From contig NZ_VKKH01000007.1 in the NCBI RefSeq assembly GCF_007197995.1, forward strand, positions 186,001-250,000: a stretch of 64,000 bases of DNA, given 5' to 3'. Below the pieces are notes generated by a model. The model searched no databases and had not been told where the DNA came from. It saw only the letters and a program-made list of their open reading frames with translations. The translations under genes were made by a program, and so were the position numbers. Numbering within the stretch: position 1 is the stretch's first letter; each line of letters starts with the position of its first letter. Origin of the DNA: Aliiglaciecola sp. M165 (GTDB lineage Bacteria > Pseudomonadota > Gammaproteobacteria > Enterobacterales > Alteromonadaceae). Shown piece by piece: positions 1-7,947 of this stretch.

Positions 1-1793
1 GTAATCTTTGAGTAAAGTTGATATCTCTGCGCAACCTGACCTAATGCAATGAGTTTAGCTGGCGTGATTTCGCCACCTGCGACACGAGGAACGACCGAAT
101 ATGTGCCGTCTTTTTGCATGTTGGCAAGATAGGTATCATTGGTATCCTGTAATCCCACATGGTCAGGTTGCAAAACAAAATCGTTCCAAACCGAGGCTAG
201 AATAGAGCCTACTGCCGGTTTACATATCTCGCACCCCAATCCTTGACCATGTTTTGCTAACAAGTCATGAAAAGTTTTAATTTTTCCAACTTTTACAATG
301 TTAAAAAGGTCTTGTCGTGAGTAGGAGAAATGCTCACAAATATCGGTGCTGACCACGACACCTCGTTTCTGCAATTCAGATTCAAAAACATTTTTTAAAA
401 GGGCTGAACATCCTCCGCAACCTGTTGATGCTTTAGTGCATTGTTTAATTGCCCCCAAATCACAGCTACCCGCATCAACCGCAGCAATAATGTCGCCTTT
501 GCTAACATTGTGGCAAGAGCAGATTGAGGCCTCATTGGGCAGAGCATCAGCACCTAGCGCAGGCGAATCACCCCGGGAGGTAGGAAGAATGAGTTGCTCT
601 GGGAATTCTGGCAGATCAATGCCATTTAGCGCATATTGAAGTAACGTGTCATAGTCGCTGTTATCGCCAACAAGCACCGCTCCTATGAGTTTGTTGTCCG
701 CTTCAGATATCACCAGTTTTTTATATATTCCTTCTGGCTGATTCTCATAAGTGTATGTCAGTGCTCCGGGCGTTTTAGCATGGGCGTCACCGATAGAGCC
801 TACATCTACTCCCATGAGTTTTAGTTTTGTACTCATGTCTGCCCCGGTAAACTGTTCTTGTGGGTGGCCGCAGATATTCCCGGCTACTACTCTAGCCATC
901 GTGTAGCCTGGCGCTACCAAACCAAAGATAAAATTGTTCCACAAGGCACATTCGCCAATAGCATAAATGTCGTCATCGTTGGTTTGACAGTGGTTATTGA
1001 TAATAATCCCGCCTCTGGGACCCACTTCCAGATCATTGTCTTTAGCTATCTGATCACAGGGTCGGATGCCTGCGGAAAACAAAATCATATCAGTTTCAAG
1101 AAACGTCCCATCAGCAAACTCCATACGGTAACGAGACGTTTCGCCTTCTTTAATTACTTGAGTCGCTTTTTGCACATGCACCGTCACACCAAGGGCTTCG
1201 ATTTTGCTTTTTAAAACGTTGCCACCAGTGGGATCTACCTGTACACCCATAAGTTGCGGTGCAAATTCCACAACATGGGTTTCTAATCCCGTTTGTTTTA
1301 ACGCGTTAGCAGCCTCTAAACCCAGCAAGCCACCTCCCACAACGACGCCTACCTTGCTAACGTCTGCTGAGGCTTGTATCGCTTCGAGATCCTCAATCGT
1401 ACGATAGACCAGGCAGTGTTCTTGTTCATGCCTTGTAATCGGTGGTACAAATGGATATGAGCCAGTGGCGAGAATAAGTTTATCGTATGAAAATCGCTGG
1501 CCACTGTCGGTTTCGACAAATTTTTCCTTACGTTCAATGTTTGTGACACGAGTGTTGAGGTGAAAATTTACGTTCATCTCTTGGTATTGCGCTTCATCAG
1601 TCAATGCCAATTGTTCTGCGGTTTTACCGGTAAAATATTCAGATAGATGTACCCGGTCATAGGCTAATCTTGCCTCGGCCGCGATCACCGTGATCTGCAC
1701 TTCATCAGATTTTTGGCGCAATTGTTCAACAACCTGATGGCCTACCATTCCATTGCCAACAACAACAACTTTAACCTGGCTGAGTGAAGACAT
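1..1793 (-). CDS. nirB: Nitrite reductase (NAD(P)H) large subunit, 5' part
   Basis: Partial gene: about 597 N-terminal residues are present and the C-terminal siroheme/4Fe-4S catalytic domain lies beyond base 1. The start is the ATG whose complement is at 1791-1793 (MSSLSQVKVVVVG). The translation shows an FAD-binding GxGxxG near the N-terminus (VVVGNGMVGHQ), a second nucleotide fold for NAD(P)H (VGVVVGGGLLGLEAA), and a BFD-like [2Fe-2S] region (ICSCHNVSKGDI, then CTKASTGCGGC), followed by a second cysteine pair (GCEIC). The family reduces nitrite to ammonium in the cytoplasm using siroheme. Together with the NtrC-like site and leader terminator upstream, this suggests nitrogen assimilation. 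The identification is very secure; the assimilatory role is inferred from the control region. Confidence 0.96.
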   Translation of the reverse strand, partial: MSSLSQVKVVVVGNGMVGHQVVEQLRQKSDEVQITVIAAEARLAYDRVHLSEYFTGKTAEQLALTDEAQYQEMNVNFHLNTRVTNIERKEKFVETDSGQRFSYDKLILATGSYPFVPPITRHEQEHCLVYRTIEDLEAIQASADVSKVGVVVGGGLLGLEAANALKQTGLETHVVEFAPQLMGVQVDPTGGNVLKSKIEALGVTVHVQKATQVIKEGETSRYRMEFADGTFLETDMILFSAGIRPCDQIAKDNDLEVGPRGGIIINNHCQTNDDDIYAIGECALWNNFIFGLVAPGYTMARVVAGNICGHPQEQFTGADMSTKLKLMGVDVGSIGDAHAKTPGALTYTYENQPEGIYKKLVISEADNKLIGAVLVGDNSDYDTLLQYALNGIDLPEFPEQLILPTSRGDSPALGADALPNEASICSCHNVSKGDIIAAVDAGSCDLGAIKQCTKASTGCGGCSALLKNVFESELQKRGVVVSTDICEHFSYSRQDLFNIVKVGKIKTFHDLLAKHGQGLGCEICKPAVGSILASVWNDFVLQPDHVGLQDTNDTYLANMQKDGTYSVVPRVAGGEITPAKLIALGQVAQRYQLYSKI

Positions 1794-1820
1794 AAATTTT
1801 CCTCTGTTTGTGGCGTAAGC

Positions 1821-1863
1821 AAAAAAAAAGCCTGTGATGAACCTCTCAGCTCATCACAGGCTT
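1821..1863 (-). terminator. Intrinsic terminator inside the nirB leader
   Basis: A perfect 13-bp inverted repeat (AAGCCTGTGATGA, 10-nt loop, TCATCACAGGCTT) is followed on the minus strand by nine T residues and lies only 28 nt before the nirB ATG. The upstream gene is divergent, so this hairpin cannot end another minus-strand gene. It must act on the nirB leader, where it would stop transcription unless antiterminated. Confidence 0.8.
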
Positions 1864-1922
1864 CTTTGCCTTTTGCATTACACATTTTCATGTAATCTGC
1901 TTAGTTCAATGCCCCAGCAGAT
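1858..1922 (-). promoter_or_regulatory. nirB leader RNA hairpins, possible ANTAR target
   Basis: In transcript order the leader has a 7-bp hairpin (ATCTGCT/AGCAGAT, 1895-1922), a 6-bp hairpin (ATTACA/TGTAAT, 1877-1896) and a short hairpin AGGC-AAAGAA-GCCT (1858-1871). The last has a six-base loop with A at position 1 and G at position 4, as described for targets of ANTAR antiterminators such as NasR/NasT. Its 3' arm uses the same bases as the 5' arm of the terminator, so the two are mutually exclusive. The first two hairpins do not show a clean A1/G4 hexaloop, so the two-hairpin ANTAR consensus is only half met. Confidence 0.5.
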
Positions 1923-1941
1923 AGGACCAATAAAATTACTA

Positions 1942-1957
1942 TCCATTATTTATGCCA
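1942..1957 (-). promoter_or_regulatory. Weak sigma-54 type promoter of nirB
   Basis: Minus strand TGGCATAAATAATGGA resembles the sigma-54 consensus TGGCAC-N5-TTGC. The -24 GG is present with correct spacing, but the -12 GC is GG. It would start transcription near 1930, just before the first leader hairpin, and lies about 75-90 bases downstream of the NtrC-like palindrome. The call rests largely on position. Confidence 0.4.
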
Positions 1958-2019
1958 AGGATAAAAACCAATAGATTCAGATAGATAGAAATCTAGGCTA
2001 TTCCACATTTACCATTTAT

Positions 2020-2036
2020 TGCACTGAAAAAGTGCG
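2020..2036 (-). promoter_or_regulatory. NtrC-type binding site
   Basis: TGCACTGAAAAAGTGCG is a 17-bp palindrome that fits the enterobacterial NtrC site TGCACY-N5-RGTGCA in all positions except the last base. It is centred roughly 98 bases upstream of the predicted nirB start, in a divergent gap, which is a normal position for an enhancer-binding activator. It suggests activation under nitrogen limitation. Confidence 0.55.
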
Positions 2037-2140
2037 TATTGTCATTAAAGGGGCAATCAATTTGTCTCTTCTTTTACACCACATTTCAATGCATAATGCC
2101 GACTCCCAAGGTATTTGATTTAACAAAAGGACGACTCTGA

Positions 2141-2998
2141 ATGTTTAAAAAATTATTCATCACACTTTTCACTGCTGCTATTACATTGAACTGTCAAGCA
2201 GCATCGGTTTGGAAAGTTTCAAAAGGACAAGATCAAATTTATGTTGGCGGAACCATTCACCTGCTAAGCCAAAATGATTACCCATTACCCGAAAAATACG
2301 AGCAAGCGTATAAGATGTCGGATACCTTAGTATTTGAAACCGATATTGCTAAAATGAACTCGCCTGAATTTCAGCAAGTCAGTATGCAATATATGTTTTT
2401 ACCTGGCGGCAAAACGGTTAAAGAATTGATCTCCGCAGAAACTTTTGCTCAATTGGAAACGCATTTAGCTGCACGAAATATCCCTGTGCAAAATTTTCTA
2501 CCTTTCCTTCCTAGCTTTTTAGCCATTACCTTGACGGTAATAGAACTTCAAATGATGGGCATTAACAGCGCTGGTGTCGACATGTACTTTGCCACTAAGG
2601 GTATTGGTGATGGTAAAGCGAATCAATGGTTTGAAGAACCGGAAGAACAACTATCTTTGTTAGCAAAAATGGGCGAAGGCCAAGAAGATGCCATGATTAA
2701 GTACACCCTCAAAGATATCAGTACCGTTCAAGAAATGATGCCAAAAATGATTACGGCTTGGCGCGAAGGGGACAGTCAAGCGTTGGCGGATATTGGATTG
2801 ACGGACATGATGAATGACTACCCCCAGGTATACAATGATTTGTTAGTCCAACGAAACAAAAATTGGCTCCCTAAACTTGAAGCATTGTTTGGCAATGAAA
2901 ACAAAGAGTTTGTATTAGTAGGCGCGCTTCATTTAGTTGGAAAAGACAGCGTACTGGCTATGTTGGAATCGAAAGGGTACAAAGTCGAAAAAATGTAG
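2141..2998 (+). CDS. TraB/GumN family exported protein
   Basis: The protein has 285 residues. An N-terminal signal sequence (MFKKLFITLFTAAITLNCQA) suggests export to the periplasm. The two conserved GxxH-type motifs of the TraB/GumN (Tiki-related) family are present: GGTIHLL with His40, and VGALHLVGKD with His264. Some eukaryotic relatives are metal-dependent proteases, but the function of the bacterial proteins is not established. AAAGGACG lies just upstream of the ATG as a ribosome binding site. It is a single gene, divergent from nirB and followed by its own terminator. Confidence 0.85.
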   Translation: MFKKLFITLFTAAITLNCQAASVWKVSKGQDQIYVGGTIHLLSQNDYPLPEKYEQAYKMSDTLVFETDIAKMNSPEFQQVSMQYMFLPGGKTVKELISAETFAQLETHLAARNIPVQNFLPFLPSFLAITLTVIELQMMGINSAGVDMYFATKGIGDGKANQWFEEPEEQLSLLAKMGEGQEDAMIKYTLKDISTVQEMMPKMITAWREGDSQALADIGLTDMMNDYPQVYNDLLVQRNKNWLPKLEALFGNENKEFVLVGALHLVGKDSVLAMLESKGYKVEKM

Positions 2999-3082
2999 AG
3001 GTTGGACTCGACTCTAAACACGGTATCCTGAGAATTGTTGCTTCTGTTGTGTTCTGAGTAGTGTTGATTGTTTATTACTGTC

Positions 3083-3109
3083 AAAAAAGCAGAGTCTATC
3101 TGCTTTTTT
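3083..3109. terminator. Terminator after the TraB/GumN gene
   Basis: Inverted repeat AAAAAAGCAGA/TCTGCTTTTTT with a 5-nt loop, about 85 bases after the stop codon at 2998. It has a T-run on the plus strand and an A-run before it, so it could work in both directions. Confidence 0.75.
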
Positions 3110-3214
3110 TATATCTCGAATCTAATACCATTGGATAATGAAATAAGCTGTCATTTTTAAAAAGAAACACCCGAACTACAATGGGCCTAGAATTAAAATA
3201 AGAGTGAATCAAAA

Positions 3215-4444
3215 ATGGATACAGGTTGCGATAGACCTGGCTTAAAGCCGATTAGCGAAGCGCTAGAGCATCTTTTATCAAGCTGCAATCCAAATTCGCG
3301 CGATGAACAAGTCAATTTGTTTGATGGGTTGAACCGTGTCCTGGCGGAATCAGTAAAATCCCGAGTGAATGTTCCACCAAATGACAATTCGGCAATGGAC
3401 GGTTATGCGTTTTTTGTCGATGAAAACTTACCAACCAATACGACCATGATGATTCAAGGGCAAGCACTTGCTGGAAAGCCGTTTACGGAGTCAGTCAAAG
3501 CAGGATATTGTGTCCGGATCACCACAGGTGGCATATTGCCAAAGGGTACCAATACGGTATTAATGCAAGAGAATGTCACCAAATCGGATAATCGCATCAC
3601 GACCAATCAAGCGGTTAGGCGCGGTAATAGCGTTAGATTGGCTGGAGAAGATATTCGTCAGGATCAAACGGTGGTAAAAAAAGGTACACGCTTATCCCCT
3701 GCCCATTTGGCATTAATCGCATCGGTTGGTATTGATAGGGTCATTGTTCAAAGCAAACCAAAGGTTGCAGTCATTGCTACCGGTGACGAACTTGTTCAAC
3801 CTGGCGACGCCCTTGAGCCTGGCCAGATCTACGAAAGTAACCGATTTGCTTTGCATGGGTTATTACATAAAATGGCCGTAGACGTTCTGCATTACGAAAT
3901 CGTGCGCGATCATCCAGAATCTTTGTCAAAGGTGTTTCTTCAAGCTAGTCAGGAAGCTGACATGATCATTAGTTGTGGAGGCGTTTCAGTAGGCGATGCG
4001 GATTACGTCAAACAAGTGTTGGATGACATCGGCCATATCGATTTTTGGAAAGTCGCGATAAAGCCAGGTAAACCTTTTGCCTTTGGTCATATAAGTAAAA
4101 CGTTGTTTTGCGGTTTACCCGGTAACCCTGTGTCATCGTTTGTGACCTTTGAGCAGCTAGTAACGCCACTTCTAAAAAAAATGATGGGCGAATTGCCCTC
4201 CTCTAAACTTACTTTGCAAGCTAAATGTGCCGAGACTATCTACAAACGACCAGGTCGCGCAGACTTCCAAAGAGGGATCTGTTTTGTTGACAGTCAAGGC
4301 CAGCTATGGGTGAAACCCAACGGCAAACAAGGCTCTGGGATCATGTCTTCAATAGCCAATGCGAATTGTTATATTTTGCTTGAAATCGAACAAGGGAAAA
4401 TGGAGCCGGGAGAAGCGGTTTCTATCTCATTATTTGATGCCTGA
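3215..4444 (+). CDS. moeA: Molybdopterin molybdenumtransferase MoeA
   Basis: The protein has 409 residues, the usual MoeA length. It shows the signature NSAMDGYA (residues 58-65), an IATGDEL stretch and GGVSVGDADYV of the MoCF-binding domain, and a GLPGNPVSS loop. MoeA inserts molybdate into adenylated molybdopterin in the cytoplasm to form the molybdenum cofactor. It is followed after 22 bases by a MATE transporter and then a MOSC protein. The nirB gene 1.4 kb away points to nearby nitrate assimilation, whose reductase needs this cofactor, although no nitrate reductase is in the window. Confidence 0.95.
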   Translation: MDTGCDRPGLKPISEALEHLLSSCNPNSRDEQVNLFDGLNRVLAESVKSRVNVPPNDNSAMDGYAFFVDENLPTNTTMMIQGQALAGKPFTESVKAGYCVRITTGGILPKGTNTVLMQENVTKSDNRITTNQAVRRGNSVRLAGEDIRQDQTVVKKGTRLSPAHLALIASVGIDRVIVQSKPKVAVIATGDELVQPGDALEPGQIYESNRFALHGLLHKMAVDVLHYEIVRDHPESLSKVFLQASQEADMIISCGGVSVGDADYVKQVLDDIGHIDFWKVAIKPGKPFAFGHISKTLFCGLPGNPVSSFVTFEQLVTPLLKKMMGELPSSKLTLQAKCAETIYKRPGRADFQRGICFVDSQGQLWVKPNGKQGSGIMSSIANANCYILLEIEQGKMEPGEAVSISLFDA

Positions 4445-4466
4445 AACATGCTGAGAGAAAAAGCCA

Positions 4467-5834
4467 TTGCCAACTGTTAAACACGAAATGTCTAGGTTAA
4501 TCAGCTTAACCTGGCCTTTGTTAGTCGCTCAAGTTACTCAAACGCTGATGGGGGTTTCTGACACTATCATGGCAGGTCGATTTTCAGCTGTCGATATGGC
4601 AGCGGTTGCCATTGGTTTTAGTATTACAATCCCTATTTTGTGTTTTGTCCAAGGCCTTGCAATGGCCATCCCGCCTATTGTTTCTAAACTGCAAGGCGCC
4701 GATAAATCCCATCAAATTGCCAATGCGACTCAGCAGGCCTTTTACCTAATTTTACCCATCTCATTTGTCATTATGGCAATGAACTTTTTTGTGGAATATT
4801 GGTTTTCATTAATCGATATGGAGTCCGAATTAAGGCGGATCACTGTCGAGTATGTGCAATATATTTTATACGCCACACCAGCCTTTGCTGCCTATCAAAT
4901 TTTGCGAAATTACTGCGAGGGATTATCCAATACTAAACCAACAATGGTGATTATGGTCGTTGGATTGATGGTTAATATTCCAGCCAACTACATCTTAATC
5001 TACGGCAAGTTAGGCTTACCTGCGTTAGGCGGTGTTGGCTGTGGTATTGCTACCGCCTTAGTTTATCTCGCCATGTTGGTTACTACGGCGATTTACGTCG
5101 GTTTATCTAAACGCATGCAAGTGTTTAACCTTTATCAAAATCTGGTGCAACCCCATTGGCTGCAAATAAAAGCTACATTTTGGTTGGGAATACCCATCGC
5201 ACTGACCATTTTATTTGAAGTCACACTTTTTGGCGTAGTGGCATTGTTATTATCGCCGCTTGGTCCGCTTACTGTAGCGTCTCACCAAATTACATTGAAC
5301 TTCTCTGCGCTTATGTTTATGTTTCCGTTAAGTATTGGCATGGCGACAACCATTCGTGTCGGCTATTGCCTTGGCAAAGAAGATATTAAAGGCGCTGCAT
5401 TAGCGGCAAAAACTGCCATATTTCTCGGCCTTGCCATTGCGATGTTCACAGCATTGATCACCGTATTGGCACGGGAACAAATTGCATTGCTTTATAGCAG
5501 CGATAGCCAAGTCATTGAATTGGCGGTAAGCCTAATGTTTTTAGCCGCAATGTTTCAGTTATCTGATGCAGTTCAAGCTATATCAGCTGGGGCATTACGC
5601 GGATATAAAGATACCAGAGCCATGTTCATCATAACGTTTTTTGCGTATTGGGCAATTGGTTTGTCTACAGGTGTAATCCTGGCTTTGACCGATTGGCTAA
5701 TGCCAGCTTTGGGTGCCAAAGGTTTTTGGATCGGATTTATTTGTGGTTTAACCAGCGCAGCAATTATGCTGGGTTTAAGGCTAAAACATATTCAGAAAAA
5801 GTGTTTGTTTTCTCAAGCAAGACACGACGCTTAG
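4467..5834 (+). CDS. MATE family multidrug efflux transporter
   Basis: The protein has 455 residues and about 12 hydrophobic segments in two halves, as in NorM-type MATE exporters. These exchange Na+ or H+ for cationic drugs across the inner membrane. The N-terminal region SLTWPLLVAQVTQTLMGVSD and the segment MAGRFSAVDMAAVAIG are typical. The start is uncertain. TTG at 4467 has GAGAG nine bases upstream; an in-frame ATG at 4488 lacks a good ribosome binding site. It lies between moeA and a MOSC gene and is probably co-transcribed. Its substrate cannot be told from sequence. Confidence 0.9.
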   Translation: MPTVKHEMSRLISLTWPLLVAQVTQTLMGVSDTIMAGRFSAVDMAAVAIGFSITIPILCFVQGLAMAIPPIVSKLQGADKSHQIANATQQAFYLILPISFVIMAMNFFVEYWFSLIDMESELRRITVEYVQYILYATPAFAAYQILRNYCEGLSNTKPTMVIMVVGLMVNIPANYILIYGKLGLPALGGVGCGIATALVYLAMLVTTAIYVGLSKRMQVFNLYQNLVQPHWLQIKATFWLGIPIALTILFEVTLFGVVALLLSPLGPLTVASHQITLNFSALMFMFPLSIGMATTIRVGYCLGKEDIKGAALAAKTAIFLGLAIAMFTALITVLAREQIALLYSSDSQVIELAVSLMFLAAMFQLSDAVQAISAGALRGYKDTRAMFIITFFAYWAIGLSTGVILALTDWLMPALGAKGFWIGFICGLTSAAIMLGLRLKHIQKKCLFSQARHDA

Positions 5835-5847
5835 TGTAAGGAAAATT

Positions 5848-6285
5848 ATGAAATTATTAGGAATTGCATTTCGAGACAAAAATCAGGCTCCCATGCAGAC
5901 TTGCGACACCAGTCGTATTTCCGTTACTGAAGGTGTTGAAGTGGATTATCGTCGAAAACCAGGCAAGCGCCAAGTTACTCTATTAAGTGCGGTTCAATGG
6001 CAAAAAGCCTGTGATGAAATCGGGCTCACAATACCTTGGACTACTCGCCGAGCCAATTTATTGGTGGACGAGATTGAGTTTAACGCACACATGGTGGGAA
6101 AAATTTTGCAAATCGGTGATGTTCAATTACAAATCTGTATGCAAACTGACCCTTGCCATCGAATGGACCAACAACATCTAGGCCTGCGAAAAGCTCTTGA
6201 GCCCGACTGGCGCGGCGGCGTATGTTGTATAGTGATCCAATCTGGAGAGGTAAGAATTGGCGATCCAGTTTCTATAACACCTTGA
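5848..6285 (+). CDS. Single-domain MOSC protein
   Basis: The protein has 145 residues and is almost entirely a MOSC domain, the C-terminal domain of molybdenum cofactor sulfurases. Cys103 in the conserved DPCHRMD motif is the expected molybdopterin/sulfur-carrying residue, and the GGVCCIVIQSGEVRIGD end is typical. Such short proteins (YiiM/YuaD-like) are thought to handle Mo cofactor or detoxify base analogues. It starts 13 bases after the MATE stop codon and completes the moeA-MATE-MOSC unit. Confidence 0.85.
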   Translation: MKLLGIAFRDKNQAPMQTCDTSRISVTEGVEVDYRRKPGKRQVTLLSAVQWQKACDEIGLTIPWTTRRANLLVDEIEFNAHMVGKILQIGDVQLQICMQTDPCHRMDQQHLGLRKALEPDWRGGVCCIVIQSGEVRIGDPVSITP

Positions 6286-6290
6286 TCTAA

Positions 6291-6312
6291 AACGCCGGCA
6301 ATGCCGGCGTTC
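6291..6312. terminator. Convergent terminator between MOSC gene and eda
   Basis: GC-rich stem AACGCCGG/CCGGCGTT with loop CAATG. On the minus strand it is followed by TTTT, so it most likely ends the zwf-eda operon. It may also stop the moeA unit. Confidence 0.65.
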
Positions 6313-6335
6313 TTGATGCTAACAATGAATTGAAG

Positions 6336-6989
6336 CTATTTGTCGAGCGAGGCAGCCCCTGCAACAGCAGCTTTTGCCAGCTCAGTAATACGATCCCAAT
6401 CACCTGATTGAACGGCATCATCTGGCGCTAACCAAGATCCACCTGCACATTTCACATTAGGCAACGCCAGATAATCTAGGTAATTATTCGGCCCTATGCC
6501 TCCAGTGGGACAAAAGGTTACATCAGGGAAAGGACCACCAATTGACTTCAAGGCTTTAATCCCGCCAGATGCTTCAGCAGGGAAAAACTTAAAATGTGTG
6601 TACCCTAAATCCAGCCCCTTCATCAATTCGGAAATTGAGGAAACACCCGGAATTAACGACACTGTTGAACGGTTGCCAGCTTCCAATAGGCTTGTTGTTA
6701 AGCCTGGGCTGATAGCAAACTTTGCGCCAGCAGCTTCAACTTTCTTTAATTGTTCTTCGTTGGTGACGGTTCCTGCACCAATCATCGCCTCAGGCACTTC
6801 ATCAGCTATGCGTTTAATAACATCTAAGGCAGCAGCAGTGCGAAGCGTTACCTCAAGTACATTAATCCCGCCTTTAATTAACGCTTTTGCTAATGGCACT
6901 GCATGTTCAACGTCTTTGATTACCAAGACAGGAACAACGGGCCCCTGGCTGAAAACCTGCTCTGATGTCACTTTCCAATTCACTGACAT
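6336..6989 (-). CDS. eda: KDPG/KHG aldolase
   Basis: The protein has 217 residues. It shows the family active-site Glu46 ([11 protein letters not shown]) and the Schiff-base Lys134 in [12 protein letters not shown], matching E. coli Eda Glu45 and Lys133. It splits 2-keto-3-deoxy-6-phosphogluconate into pyruvate and glyceraldehyde-3-phosphate, the last Entner-Doudoroff step. It is the last gene of zwf-pgl-edd-glk-eda and begins 4 bases after the glk stop. Confidence 0.96.
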   Translation of the reverse strand: MSVNWKVTSEQVFSQGPVVPVLVIKDVEHAVPLAKALIKGGINVLEVTLRTAAALDVIKRIADEVPEAMIGAGTVTNEEQLKKVEAAGAKFAISPGLTTSLLEAGNRSTVSLIPGVSSISELMKGLDLGYTHFKFFPAEASGGIKALKSIGGPFPDVTFCPTGGIGPNNYLDYLALPNVKCAGGSWLAPDDAVQSGDWDRITELAKAAVAGAASLDK

Positions 6990-6993
6990 GTTA

Positions 6994-7947
6994 TTAACCC
7001 TTGTAATGTTGTTCTAGAAAGGCGGCAGCGCCTAACAAGCCATGATCCGGCTCTGTAATGATATAAGTGGGGATATTTGAGACATAGTGCCTAAATCGCC
7101 CCTTGTCTTCAAAACGACTACGAAAATCACTGTTTTTGATGAAGTCCACAAAACGAGCAGCAATTCCGCCACCAATGTAAACACCACCCGCAGTAGCTAA
7201 ATTAAGCGCTAAATTACCAGCAAAACTTCCCATTATTTTGCAGAATTGATGAAGTGTACCAACGCATAATTCACATTCTTGACTAATTGCCTTTGCGGTG
7301 ATCACAGCCGGATCATTGTACAATGCGGCTTGTTGACGTTGTTCGGCTAACCCTTCATAAATATGCACAATTCCTCGTCCGGACAGCACTTCTTCAGCAG
7401 ATACGTGACCAATTGATTTTTTTAGATAGTGCCAGATAGCAAATTCATTCTCGTCTTGCGGGGCAAAATCCACATGCCCCCCTTCACCGTCAAGGGCTTT
7501 CCAACCTTTGTCAGTATAGGTCAGGTGATCAACTCCCAGTCCAGTTCCTGGCCCGAACACCGCAATATTCGCTTTCGGTTTAGGGCTTCCAGGTCCAATC
7601 TGCACTTTCTGATCATCTCTTAGAACAGGCAATGAATAGGCCACGGACGTAAAATCATTAATCACGCCAAGCCATGTTAAATTCAACGCTTGTTTAAGCT
7701 CTTCAATTGAAAACGCCCAAGTATGATTGGTCATTTTTACCCAATCGCCCGGCACGGGGCAGGCAATAGCGATGCAGCCATAAGAAAAAGTGGTGTCGGC
7801 ATAGGTGTCAAAATAACGTTGAATCGCCTGCTCTATGCCAGGAAAGTCAGCGCACAAATACTTTTTAATGTGTACCAGATTATTCCCATCTAATTGTGCG
7901 ATGCGGATATTAGTTCCACCAACATCCGCCACAAATTTAGTCGTCAT
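6994..7947 (-). CDS. glk: Glucokinase
   Basis: From the ATG at 7945-7947 the product is 317 residues ([17 protein letters not shown]), close to E. coli Glk (321). The ATP-binding DVGGTN, the FGPGTGLG loop and the sugar-site EGGHVDF are visible. It phosphorylates glucose with ATP. A longer frame reaches 7983, but the internal ATG starts the conserved fold, and it overlaps the end of edd by 11 bases, suggesting translational coupling. Its place inside the Entner-Doudoroff operon means free glucose is taken straight into that pathway. Confidence 0.94.
   Translation of the reverse strand: MTTKFVADVGGTNIRIAQLDGNNLVHIKKYLCADFPGIEQAIQRYFDTYADTTFSYGCIAIACPVPGDWVKMTNHTWAFSIEELKQALNLTWLGVINDFTSVAYSLPVLRDDQKVQIGPGSPKPKANIAVFGPGTGLGVDHLTYTDKGWKALDGEGGHVDFAPQDENEFAIWHYLKKSIGHVSAEEVLSGRGIVHIYEGLAEQRQQAALYNDPAVITAKAISQECELCVGTLHQFCKIMGSFAGNLALNLATAGGVYIGGGIAARFVDFIKNSDFRSRFEDKGRFRHYVSNIPTYIITEPDHGLLGAAAFLEQHYKG

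Noticed and set aside
6496-7017. 173-codon open frame opposite eda
   Set aside because: It lies wholly antisense to a clear aldolase gene, has no domain-like pattern, and follows from the codon use of eda.
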